A stretch of DNA of 6,149 nt from Syntrophus sp. (in: bacteria) (GCA_013824905.1 PNOO01000151.1:1-6149), one strand, 5' to 3'; shown: positions 1-5,917, counted from the first letter of the stretch. Made by a program: numbers and translations. The notes: generated from the letters alone by a model not told the origin.

Positions 1-197
1 ATTAGGGCTTTTCCTATACCGTATTTACCCACCCTTATCAATCCATTTTTCTAAAAAATCATTGCATTTTATAGATGACTATATTAATTAGCCGTACGTA
101 ATCCCAATACTGAGAAATGGGTCCGGGATCGGAATTCGCCGATGCTTGCGGACTCTTTTTACGAAGTCGTCAAAATTAAACACGGGGGAAGTTGTAC
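1..197. other. AT-rich non-coding leader upstream of the PpiD-like gene
   Basis: No supported gene lies here. The first 120 bases are clearly AT-rich compared with the coding regions and probably contain the promoter of the downstream gene. I could not place a convincing -35/-10 pair: TTGCAT at 62-67 is followed by only weak AT-rich -10 candidates around 83-89. The last part (146-178) is a repeat element that recurs after ndk. A run of G followed by AAG at 184-191 acts as the ribosome binding site for the ATG at 198. Confidence 0.6.
146..178 (+). repeat. Short dispersed repeat element, copy 1
   Basis: This copy starts TTGCGGACT and ends with the block ACGAAGTCGTCAAAATTA. It aligns with 2330-2359, where the final block reads ATGAGGTCGTCAGAAATA, a match at 14 of 18 positions. 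The first halves match except for a 1-base and a 2-base indel. Similarity may extend further left through an AATTC (133-137 here, 2318-2322 in the other copy). Both copies can pair GACT-like and AGTC-like arms around a T-rich loop. This copy sits just upstream of the PpiD-like gene's ribosome binding site. It could be a member of a genome-wide intergenic repeat family; its function is unknown. Confidence 0.6.
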
Positions 198-1796
198 ATG
201 CTCAACCTCATGAGGAAGCACGCCAGAAACTGGCTCATGAAGGTCATCCTGGGGATCATCATCGTCGTCTTTATCTTCTATTTCGGCTCGATGGGCGGCA
301 AGCAGAGGGCGGAACGGATCGCGATGATCGACGGAAAACCGATTGTCTATGCGGATTTTCAGCGGGAGTACCAGAATCTGGTGGATGTGTACCGCCAGCG
401 TTTCGGCCAGGGACTGACGGATGAGATGCTCAAAAGCCTGAACCTAAAGCAGCAGGCGCTCGATAACCTGATCAATCAGGCAGTCATACTCACGAAGGCG
501 CATGCGATGAACGTCAAGGCAACCGACGAGGACATCAAGGCGATGATTCTCGCCTATCCGGGCTTTCAGAGGAACGGGGCTTTCGAGCAGCGGCTTTACG
601 AGCAGACCCTCCGGTCGAACAAGATGACCCCGGATGAATTCGAAACCTTCCAGAGGAACATGCTGGTCACACTGAAAGTGGAGGACCTGATCCAGGGCGG
701 AGTGAGGGTGTCCGATCAGGAGGTTCATGACATTTACCGGATGCAGAGTGAAAAGATCAGTATCGATTTCCTTCAGGTTTCTCCCAAGACATTCACCGGC
801 GAGGTTAAAGCGGCGCCGGCCGATCTGGAGGCATTTCTCAAGGCCCATGAGACACAGTTCCGCATCCCCGAACAGGCGCAGATCAAGTATCTGGCTTTCA
901 TGGGTCAGGATTATGCGGCGGCAGCGAAGATCTCCGATGCCGATGTGGCCGATTACTACGAGCGGCATAAAGAGCAGTGGACGAAAGACAAAAAGGCGCA
1001 GTCCCTGGCCGAGGTGAAGGACAAGATTACGGCTGAACTCCGCCTGGTCAAAGGGATGTATGCGGCATCGGACGAAGCCAAGAAGGCCCATGACGCCATC
1101 TACCAGGAGGAGAACTTCGATGGCTATTCCACCCAGAAGAAACTGACGGTCCGGACGACCGGGCTCTTCCGTCTCAACGACCCGCCCCCGGAGTTCAGGA
1201 CAATGGCGGATTTCGGCAAGCTACTCTCCGGCCTGCAGAAAAACGAAATCGGCCGGGTGCTTCAGGGGGAGAAGGGGTACTATGTCGTTATGCTTGTGGA
1301 CCGAAAGGCCCCTTATCTGCCTTCTCTCAAAGAGATCGAACCGGAAGTGGAGAAGCGGTATCGGGAAACGGAGGCGACGCGCCTGGCTCAGAAGGAGGCC
1401 GAAACCCTCCTTGCCCGTTTGAAGAAGGGCGGCGGCCTGGAGGCTGTGGCCCGGGAGAAGGGTTTAAAAATAAAGGAAACGGGGCTCTTCCAGCCGGGAG
1501 GCGCCGTTCCCGGCTTAGGCTCTTCGGTGGAATTGACGGAAGCCCTATTCCAGATCTCGGAAAAGAACCCCTATCCGGAGCAGGCCTATCCGGTCGATGG
1601 GGATTACGTCATCGTCCGTCTCAAGGAGAAGGGCAAGCTGAACGATGCGGATTTTGCCGCTAAGAAGGACGCCATCGCGAAATACCTCGGACAGCAAAAG
1701 AAGAGCGAGGCCTTCAAGGCCTGGATCGAAGGGAGTAGAGCCGCCCTGATCAAGGAGGGACGGCTGGAGTTCACGAGGGACTTCAAAGATCTGTAA
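198..1796 (+). CDS. PpiD/SurA_N-type periplasmic chaperone, apparently lacking the parvulin domain
   Basis: The protein has 532 residues starting from ATG 198, chosen because a GGGGGAAG ribosome binding site ends 6 bases upstream; an in-frame TTG at 192 lies too close to that site. A positively charged N-terminus is followed by one membrane segment (about residues 13-30), so the rest should lie in the periplasm, anchored to the inner membrane. Residues about 40-220 match the SurA_N/PpiD chaperone region (IDGKPIVYADFQREY, then LDNLINQAVI). In PpiD proteins a parvulin prolyl isomerase domain normally follows the stretch equivalent to ISDADVADYYERHKEQW (245-261). Here the next residues are already the linker SLAEVKDKI (269-277), and no GGDLG-type parvulin motif is seen. 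Two degenerate rotamase-like repeats follow (about 318-370 and 427-480). It probably chaperones outer-membrane or secreted proteins without isomerase activity. The ndk gene follows 55 bases downstream on the same strand. Confidence 0.85.
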   Translation: MLNLMRKHARNWLMKVILGIIIVVFIFYFGSMGGKQRAERIAMIDGKPIVYADFQREYQNLVDVYRQRFGQGLTDEMLKSLNLKQQALDNLINQAVILTKAHAMNVKATDEDIKAMILAYPGFQRNGAFEQRLYEQTLRSNKMTPDEFETFQRNMLVTLKVEDLIQGGVRVSDQEVHDIYRMQSEKISIDFLQVSPKTFTGEVKAAPADLEAFLKAHETQFRIPEQAQIKYLAFMGQDYAAAAKISDADVADYYERHKEQWTKDKKAQSLAEVKDKITAELRLVKGMYAASDEAKKAHDAIYQEENFDGYSTQKKLTVRTTGLFRLNDPPPEFRTMADFGKLLSGLQKNEIGRVLQGEKGYYVVMLVDRKAPYLPSLKEIEPEVEKRYRETEATRLAQKEAETLLARLKKGGGLEAVAREKGLKIKETGLFQPGGAVPGLGSSVELTEALFQISEKNPYPEQAYPVDGDYVIVRLKEKGKLNDADFAAKKDAIAKYLGQQKKSEAFKAWIEGSRAALIKEGRLEFTRDFKDL

Positions 1797-1827
1797 GGAT
1801 CCCGTTATATCGGCATCAGTGGGTGTT

Positions 1828-1839
1828 AGACAATTGTCT
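1828..1839. promoter_or_regulatory. Perfect 12-base palindrome before the ndk ribosome binding site
   Basis: AGACAATTGTCT reads the same on both strands and ends one base before the AGGAGG of ndk. A bound protein or a small 4-bp hairpin here could affect ndk expression. This is inferred from position only; no known operator is recognised. Confidence 0.3.
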
Positions 1840-1840
1840 C

Positions 1841-1846
1841 AGGAGG
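1841..1846 (+). promoter_or_regulatory. Ribosome binding site of ndk that fixes a TTG start
   Basis: AGGAGG, five A residues, then TTG at 1852. This perfect Shine-Dalgarno sequence favours TTG 1852 over the in-frame GTG at 1819, which would add 11 residues not found in the family. Confidence 0.8.
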
Positions 1847-1851
1847 AAAAA

Positions 1852-2304
1852 TTGGAACGTTCTCTGGTTCTGGTGAAACCCGATGGTGTGCATCGCGGTC
1901 TGATCGGCAAGGTGATTGCCCGCCTGGAGCGGCGCGGGCTGCGCATGGTGGGGGCGAAGTTCATGCAGGTCGGCAAGGCGCTGGCCGAGGAGCATTATGC
2001 CATTCACAAAGGCAAGCCGTTTTATGAAGGTCTGATTGCCTACATCACCTCCGCGCCGGTAATGGCAATGGCCTGGGAAGGCCCCAGTGCGGTGGCTGCC
2101 ATCCGTCAGACGATGGGCGCCACCCGCCCCCTGGAAGCGGCGCCGGGAACTATTCGCCACGACTTCGCCCTGGAAGTGGGCCGCAACATCACGCACGCCT
2201 CGGACAGCCCCGAAAACGGCACGCAGGAAATTGCGCTATGGTTCAAAAAGGAGGAGCTGACCTCCTGGAGTCGCGACGTGGATAAGTGGATTTTTGAGAA
2301 ATGA
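1852..2304 (+). CDS. ndk: Nucleoside diphosphate kinase
   Basis: A 150-residue cytoplasmic enzyme that moves the gamma phosphate from ATP to other (d)NDPs through a phosphohistidine, balancing nucleotide pools. The whole active site is visible: K9 in KPDGV, Y49, F57 in GKPF, R85, T91, R102 in GTIR, N112 and the phospho-accepting H115 in NITHASDS. The family usually has HGSDS, so A116 is a small variation. The protein is slightly longer than the roughly 140-residue proteobacterial form and ends in EELTSWSRDVDKWIFEK, an extension I associate with archaeal and Chloroflexi-type Ndk. The start is the TTG after AGGAGG. The gene is co-directional with the PpiD-like gene and may be co-transcribed with it. 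It converges on the CoA ligase gene, and no strong terminator is seen after it. Confidence 0.96.
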   Translation: MERSLVLVKPDGVHRGLIGKVIARLERRGLRMVGAKFMQVGKALAEEHYAIHKGKPFYEGLIAYITSAPVMAMAWEGPSAVAAIRQTMGATRPLEAAPGTIRHDFALEVGRNITHASDSPENGTQEIALWFKKEELTSWSRDVDKWIFEK

Positions 2305-2329
2305 CGGCATCGTCCCAAATTCAAGGCTT

Positions 2330-2359
2330 TTGCGACTTTTTATGAGGTCGTCAGAAATA
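2330..2359 (+). repeat. Short dispersed repeat element, copy 2
   Basis: TTGCGACTTTTTATGAGGTC and the following GTCAGAAATA match the element at 146-178. It fills most of the 60-base gap between the convergent ndk and acyl-CoA synthetase genes. It can form a weak hairpin CGACTT/AGGTCG (one G-T pair) with a 6-base loop. It is not a good intrinsic terminator in either direction, although its position would suit a weak one. Confidence 0.6.
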
Positions 2360-2364
2360 GGGTG

Positions 2365-3885
2365 TCAGTTTTTATGACCAGAGCTGTAAAGTGCTTTAAC
2401 CTTTTGCCGATCTATGGAGCCATCTTCTTTTTTCGGAAGTGCGTCGACGAATTCGACATAGCCGGGTTTCTTGTAGCGGGCGATTCTCCCGGCCACAAAA
2501 TCGATCAACTCCCGCTCGGATAATCGGACTCCCGGATTCAGGACGCAAACGGCCTTGATCCCTTCGCCGAACTTCGGATCGGGCACGCCGATCACCGAAA
2601 CTTCCCGAACACCGGGATATTCCATGATCACTTTTTCCACTTCCACGGGGTAGACATTCTCCCCGCCGGGTTTGATCAGTTCCTTTTCCGCCTTCCTCCC
2701 GACGAACCACAGGAATCCCTCTTCGTCTATGCGACCGATATCTCCCGTATGGTGCCAGCCCCCCCGAAACGTCTGCTGCGTCAATTCCTCGTCTTCCCAG
2801 TACCCTTCAAACACCAGCGGTCCCCGGATCACGATTTCACCCGGTGTTCCCGCAGCGCACTCCCGGTCGAATTCGTCCACGATCTTCAAATCCACCAGAA
2901 GGCCGGGCCGTCCGGCAGAACCGGGTCTTTCCGAGTTTGGACACATGCACGTCAGCCCCATGGTTTCGGTCTGACCGTAGGCCAGCCAGAACCGCCCGGC
3001 GCCCAGGTTTTCAAACCGTTTCACCGTATCCGGCGATTCCACCCCGATGACATTCTTCAGGGAGGAAAGAGTGCATTCGCCGGCGGCTTGCGCATCGAGC
3101 AACTGGGTCAGGATAGGAGGGAAATTGCCGATGAAGGTCACTTTCTCCCGGTCGATCATTTTACCCGCGGCTTGCGGATCGTATCGGGACATGAGCAGGT
3201 TTCTGCCGCCGGCCTGCATCATCGTCAGAGAGGCCATCAGACCGGCAATATGGAAGAGAGGAAGAATATTCAAATAGGCGTCATCGTAAGTCAGGCTGAG
3301 GGCGCCCAGCGTATGGATCGAACAGGCCACAAGGCCCCGATGGCTGAGCAGGGCGCCGCGGGGTTTCCCCTGAATGGCCGCCGTATGGATGATCATGAGG
3401 GGATCGCCGTCGCCGACGGCATCCGCCTTTCCCGCCGGATGATTCAGGAGTGAATCAAACGAAGTAAAGCTTTGTCCTGAACGGCCCAAAACGATCAGAT
3501 CTCTCGGGGAGGCGCCGCTGGAGAAAAGGTCGGGAACCATCTTTTCAAAATCAGGTTCGAAAAAAAACAGCTCCGGCCTTGTATCGGCCAGGATGTGCCT
3601 GATCTCCTCGCTGGAAAGGCGGAAATTGATGGGAACCATGATGGCCCCCCGGGCGGCGGCGCCGCCGGTTAGAGAAAAGAATTCAGGACGGTTCTTGGTC
3701 AGAACGGCAATCCGGTCTCCCCGGCGGATCCCTTTGGCAGCCAACCAGCCGCTCACCGCAGACACCTGGTCATAGAGCTCCCCGAAGGTGATCTGCCGGT
3801 CCTCCGACTGAATCGCTATCTTCTTTTTGAATACGCGCGCGTTTCTTTTGAAAATGTCATATACGGTAAAGTTGCGGAGGTCCAT
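2365..3885 (-). CDS. Acyl-CoA synthetase (AMP-forming, ANL superfamily)
   Basis: The 506-residue protein starts from ATG 3885, set by a GAGGGAG site six bases upstream; TTG 3906 and ATG 3900 are alternative starts. Class I adenylate-forming enzymes activate a carboxylic acid with ATP to an acyl-AMP and pass it to CoA. The motifs appear in order: a P-loop region HTAAIQGKPRG (167-177), YGQTE (303-307), HTGD (379-382), GRKAEKELIKPGGEN (396-410), and the C-terminal LPKKEDGSIDRQKVK (483-497). Two motifs are unusual. The P-loop lacks the common TSGTTGxPKG pattern, and the motif that normally carries the catalytic lysine (GK) has G489-S490. These may mark a subfamily, or a ligase with altered chemistry. 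Overall it resembles fatty-acid or aromatic acid CoA ligases; the substrate cannot be told from sequence. It lies behind the helicase terminator and probably has its own promoter. Confidence 0.88.
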   Translation of the reverse strand: MDLRNFTVYDIFKRNARVFKKKIAIQSEDRQITFGELYDQVSAVSGWLAAKGIRRGDRIAVLTKNRPEFFSLTGGAAARGAIMVPINFRLSSEEIRHILADTRPELFFFEPDFEKMVPDLFSSGASPRDLIVLGRSGQSFTSFDSLLNHPAGKADAVGDGDPLMIIHTAAIQGKPRGALLSHRGLVACSIHTLGALSLTYDDAYLNILPLFHIAGLMASLTMMQAGGRNLLMSRYDPQAAGKMIDREKVTFIGNFPPILTQLLDAQAAGECTLSSLKNVIGVESPDTVKRFENLGAGRFWLAYGQTETMGLTCMCPNSERPGSAGRPGLLVDLKIVDEFDRECAAGTPGEIVIRGPLVFEGYWEDEELTQQTFRGGWHHTGDIGRIDEEGFLWFVGRKAEKELIKPGGENVYPVEVEKVIMEYPGVREVSVIGVPDPKFGEGIKAVCVLNPGVRLSERELIDFVAGRIARYKKPGYVEFVDALPKKEDGSIDRQKVKALYSSGHKN

Positions 3886-3891
3886 TCGCCA

Positions 3892-3898
3892 CTCCCTC
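3892..3898 (-). promoter_or_regulatory. Ribosome binding site of the acyl-CoA synthetase
   Basis: On the minus strand GAGGGAG lies six bases before ATG 3885. It overlaps the in-frame ATG 3900 codon, so it supports the shorter protein starting MDLRNFTVYD. Confidence 0.65.
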
Positions 3899-3938
3899 AT
3901 ATCCAATCAAAATATCTCTGCGGCAACAGTATGATCTG

Positions 3939-3967
3939 CCCTTAGCAAAGCGGCTGCGGGATGTCAA
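3939..3967 (-). promoter_or_regulatory. Candidate promoter of the acyl-CoA synthetase
   Basis: On the minus strand a perfect TTGACA (3967-3962) is followed after 17 bases by TAAGGG (3944-3939), a poor -10 box. It lies just past the helicase terminator and about 55 bases before the start codon, where a promoter is needed. The weak -10 keeps this tentative. Confidence 0.3.
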
Positions 3968-3971
3968 ATAG

Positions 3972-4021
3972 TATAAAAAAGCGCGGCCTCCTGCATTGCA
4001 TAGTATCAGGAGGCCGCGCTT
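3972..4021 (-). terminator. Strong intrinsic terminator of the helicase gene
   Basis: A perfect 15-bp stem (AAGCGCGGCCTCCTG at 3979-3993 with CAGGAGGCCGCGCTT at 4007-4021) encloses a 13-base loop. Read on the minus strand, the stem runs directly into TTTTTTATA. It lies 32 bases after the helicase stop codon and separates that unit from the acyl-CoA synthetase gene. Confidence 0.93.
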
Positions 4022-4053
4022 CATACTTCAGACCCGGAAAGCTCTCTTTCAGG

Positions 4054-5415
4054 TTACCAGGAGCGCTTGGCCGACGCAGCAGCGAATTGCCTGCGCTGCT
4101 GCGGACGGCGGGGAGGCGTATAGCTTACGCTGTTTTCACCGCCGGTATGTCGCCGCGCCGGTTGTTGGCCCGATGGCTCTTGAGCCTTTATGACACGGTC
4201 AGCGCCTTTGCGGGCCCGGTTGAAGGTGCGGGGCGACTGCAGCTCCCTTGGCCGACCCGGGCGTCCTTGCCGAGAGGGACTCTCCGGAGCGAAGCTGCTG
4301 TAGTCAAAATCGGGCAGTTTGCGCCGCTCGATCCTGGCGCCCAGCACATGTTCGATCTCGCGAACCATGGTTTCATCCGCCTGACCTGTAAACGTGAAGG
4401 CTTCGCCCGTCTGTGAGGCGCGACCCGTCCGGCCGATGCGGTGGGTGTAAGCGTCGACCGTGTTCGGCATGTCGAAATTGATCACATGCGAGATTTCCTG
4501 CACGTCGATTCCCCGGGAAGCGATATCGGTGGCGACGAGGATGTCGTATTTCCCATCCCGAAAGCCGTTGATCGCATCTTGCCGGCGGTTTTGCGTCATG
4601 TTGCCCTGCAGGGCCGAAACGCGGTAGCTGTGCTTTTCCAGGTCCTGGGCCAGGTTACGGGCGCGATGTTTGGTCCTCGTGAAGATCAGGACGCGTCCGG
4701 TAGCGGTCTGCTTGAGCATCGCGAGCAATAGTTTCGTCTTTAGACCGTCGGGCGTCGGATAAAGGGCGTGGGAAACGGTCTCCACAGGGGCATTCATGCC
4801 GATCTGAACCGTGGCCGGGTTGTTGAGGATGCTGTTGGCCAGGCTGCGGATATCCTTCGGCATGGTGGCGGAAAAAAAGAGCGTCTGGCGCTTCGCCGGC
4901 AGATGTTTGAGAATGAGGCGAATGTCGGGCAGGAAACCCATATCGCACATGCGATCGGCTTCATCCAGCACCAGGACCTCCACATGTGACAGATCGATGC
5001 CGCCGTCGCCGATATGATCGAGCAGGCGACCGGGACAGGCGACGACGATCTCCGCGCCGCGGCGCAATGCCGAGGCCTGCGGGCCTTTGCTCACGCCGCC
5101 ATAGATGGAGACGCTCTTCACCCTGACGCCTTTTCCCAGGTCGATTATCGTCTGATGGATCTGCTCGGCGAGCTCGCGCGTGGGGGCGACGATCAGGGCG
5201 CGTGTCCGGCGCGACGGACCTTTGGCAAGCCGTTGCAAAATGGGCAGGACAAAGGCCGCTGTTTTACCGGTGCCGGTCTGTGCCATCCCCAGTACGTCGC
5301 GTCCGGCGAGCACGAGGGGGATGGCCTTTTCCTGAATGGGGGTTGGCGTCGTGTAACCGGCGGTTTTAATGCCGGCGACGATGCCAGGTTCGAAAGAAAA
5401 CTGTTCAAAATTCAC
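4054..5415 (-). CDS. rhlE: DEAD-box ATP-dependent RNA helicase, RhlE-like
   Basis: The 453-residue protein starts at GTG 5415, eight bases after AAGGAG; this gives the usual family start MNFEQFSF. A TTG at 5445 would add ten residues. It unwinds short RNA duplexes using ATP, typically in ribosome assembly or mRNA decay. All helicase motifs are present: Q motif (GYTTPTPIQ, 20-28), Walker A AQTGTGKT (45-52), PTRELAEQ (78-85), GG (106-107), CPGR (127-130; usually TPGR), DEAD (151-154), SAT (182-184), ATDIASRGID (295-304) and HRIGRTGR (325-332). After about residue 375 comes a low-complexity tail rich in R, P, Q and S, probably an unstructured RNA-binding region as in RhlE proteins. The symbol is by family resemblance; other DEAD-box subfamilies are possible. 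It is apparently transcribed alone and ends at the terminator at 3972-4021. Confidence 0.93.
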   Translation of the reverse strand: MNFEQFSFEPGIVAGIKTAGYTTPTPIQEKAIPLVLAGRDVLGMAQTGTGKTAAFVLPILQRLAKGPSRRTRALIVAPTRELAEQIHQTIIDLGKGVRVKSVSIYGGVSKGPQASALRRGAEIVVACPGRLLDHIGDGGIDLSHVEVLVLDEADRMCDMGFLPDIRLILKHLPAKRQTLFFSATMPKDIRSLANSILNNPATVQIGMNAPVETVSHALYPTPDGLKTKLLLAMLKQTATGRVLIFTRTKHRARNLAQDLEKHSYRVSALQGNMTQNRRQDAINGFRDGKYDILVATDIASRGIDVQEISHVINFDMPNTVDAYTHRIGRTGRASQTGEAFTFTGQADETMVREIEHVLGARIERRKLPDFDYSSFAPESPSRQGRPGRPRELQSPRTFNRARKGADRVIKAQEPSGQQPARRHTGGENSVSYTPPRRPQQRRQFAAASAKRSW

Positions 5416-5585
5416 TGAAAATACTCCTTGACTCCTTCTTGCCAAGTCGCACTCTCAGCCAGATGAAGATCTGCAAACGCATTTGCGGTTATGTCGCGAA
5501 CCCAGGGTTCGCAAAATGATGCGGCGGCAATGGTCGTCGCAGGGCAGTTACGCATGTTCTGTTGTGTTCCGTGGCGTCTCAACAT
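5412..5585 (-). CDS. Possible 57-codon upstream ORF overlapping the helicase start
   Basis: On the minus strand an ATG at 5585 (another in frame at 5555) opens a frame that ends in TGA at 5414-5412. This stop overlaps the helicase GTG start as GTGA. The peptide would begin MLRRHGTQQN and end EGVKEYFQ. No family is recognised, and neither ATG has a good ribosome binding site. The overlapping stop-start would suit translational coupling or a leader peptide, but such overlaps also occur by chance, and the helicase has its own AAGGAG. Confidence 0.2.
   Translation of the reverse strand: MLRRHGTQQNMRNCPATTIAAASFCEPWVRDITANAFADLHLAESATWQEGVKEYFQ
5424..5429 (-). promoter_or_regulatory. Ribosome binding site of the helicase, supporting a GTG start
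   Basis: AAGGAG on the minus strand lies eight bases before GTG 5415, which encodes the first residue of MNFEQFSF, the normal start in this family. Confidence 0.75.
5473..5486. promoter_or_regulatory. Dyad in the helicase leader (5-bp arms)
   Basis: GCAAA and TTTGC arms surround CGCA. It lies 58-71 bases upstream of the helicase GTG. It could be a small RNA hairpin or an operator half of a pair with the dyad at 5496-5512. The function is not known. Confidence 0.3.
5496..5512. promoter_or_regulatory. Dyad in the helicase leader (8-bp arms)
   Basis: GCGAACCC and GGGTTCGC are perfect inverted arms around a single central A, about 80-97 bases upstream of the helicase GTG. With a one-base centre it is better suited to binding a dimeric protein than to folding as RNA. 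It may be the operator of the helicase promoter. No regulator is recognised. Confidence 0.45.
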
Positions 5586-5682
5586 GCTCTTGCAGTCGGC
5601 GCCGGGGATCGGTGCGCATTTTCACCTGACAGAAACAACTTCCTGCTGGTAACTGTTCCGATAAACTTTCCCGTTATCAGGG

Positions 5683-5698
5683 TGGCTTTCCAAAGCCA
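5683..5698. repeat. Small inverted repeat beyond the tRNA-Ala trailer
   Basis: TGGCTTT and AAAGCCA flank two C residues. On the minus strand it lies downstream of the tRNA-Ala trailer hairpin. The right part (5692-5700, AAAGCCAAG) is also complementary to CTTGGCTTT at 5825-5833 on the other side of the tRNA. Confidence 0.4.
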
Positions 5699-5706
5699 AG
5701 AACAAT

Positions 5707-5736
5707 AAAGGGGCAAGCACACAGCTTAACCCCTTT
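5707..5736 (-). terminator. Probable tRNA-Ala terminator hairpin
   Basis: On the minus strand, AAAGGGG and CCCCTTT form a 7-bp stem with an inner AAGC/GCTT pair of arms, followed by ATTGTTCTT. The tail is U-rich but interrupted. Read on the plus strand the stem is followed by a T, making four T in a row, so it might act in both directions. It begins seven bases after the tRNA's CCA. Confidence 0.6.
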
Positions 5737-5743
5737 TGACTTC

Positions 5744-5819
5744 TGGTGGAGCTGGCGAGGATCGAACTCGCGGCCTCTTGAATGCCATTCAAGCGCTCTC
5801 CCAGCTGAGCTACAACCCC
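5744..5819 (-). tRNA. tRNA-Ala (anticodon GGC)
   Basis: A 76-base cloverleaf on the minus strand. The acceptor arms GGGGTTG and CAGCTCC pair with two G-T wobbles, followed by discriminator A and an encoded CCA. The D stem is GCTC/GAGC. The anticodon arm is CTTGA-ATGGCAT-TCAAG, so the anticodon is GGC and it reads GCC (and GCU) alanine codons. The T arm is GCGAG-TTCGATC-CTCGC. It is divergent from tRNA-Leu, and its promoter must lie in 5820-5900. Confidence 0.97.
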
Positions 5820-5849
5820 ACTTGCTTGGCTTTCGCTTAAGAATTGCAC

Positions 5850-5878
5850 GTTTAACACAAGCGCTAACGCTTTGTCAA
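5850..5878 (-). promoter_or_regulatory. Candidate promoter of tRNA-Ala
   Basis: On the minus strand TTGACA (5878-5873) is followed at 17 bases by TTAAAC (5855-5850), a weak -10 box. The spacer contains a near-dyad AAGCG-TTAG-CGCTT. The mature tRNA would start about 30 bases after the -10 box, leaving a leader of about 25 bases. Confidence 0.35.
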
Positions 5879-5888
5879 CACATTTATC

Positions 5889-5917
5889 TTGACATTTATA
5901 CGCTCTATCATAATAAT
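5889..5917 (+). promoter_or_regulatory. Promoter of tRNA-Leu
   Basis: A perfect TTGACA (5889-5894) is followed at 17 bases by AATAAT (5912-5917), which matches TATAAT at 5 of 6 positions. The next bases, CAGCGCCG, form a GC-rich discriminator typical of stringently controlled stable-RNA promoters. Transcription would begin at about 5924, only a few bases before the mature tRNA. Confidence 0.7.

Larger units (their letters stand above)
5446..5743. other. Intergenic region between the helicase and tRNA-Ala
   Basis: About 300 bases with no well-supported gene. It should contain the helicase promoter (minus strand) and the tRNA-Ala trailer and terminator. I could not identify a clear promoter. 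TTGCGA at the edge of the 5496-5512 dyad, followed at 15-16 bases by CATAAC or ATAACC, is a weak candidate. Dyads are seen at 5473-5486, 5496-5512 and 5683-5698, as well as the hairpin at 5707-5736. The small frame at 5412-5585 is the only coding candidate. Confidence 0.5.

Noticed and set aside
62..90. Promoter for the PpiD-like gene (TTGCAT with an AT-rich -10)
   Set aside because: The best -10 matches have wrong spacing (12-15 bases) or poor sequence, so no specific promoter is called.
444..1091. 215-residue minus-strand frame opposite the PpiD-like gene
   Set aside because: It is antisense to a coherent chaperone gene and shows no recognisable domain.
2749..3453. 234-residue plus-strand frame opposite the acyl-CoA synthetase
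   Set aside because: It lies wholly inside a well-supported ligase gene on the other strand and has no recognisable motifs; it is a codon-bias shadow.
3961..4416. 151-residue plus-strand frame over the helicase tail and terminator
   Set aside because: It spans the intrinsic terminator stem and the antisense of the helicase C-terminus; no family resemblance.
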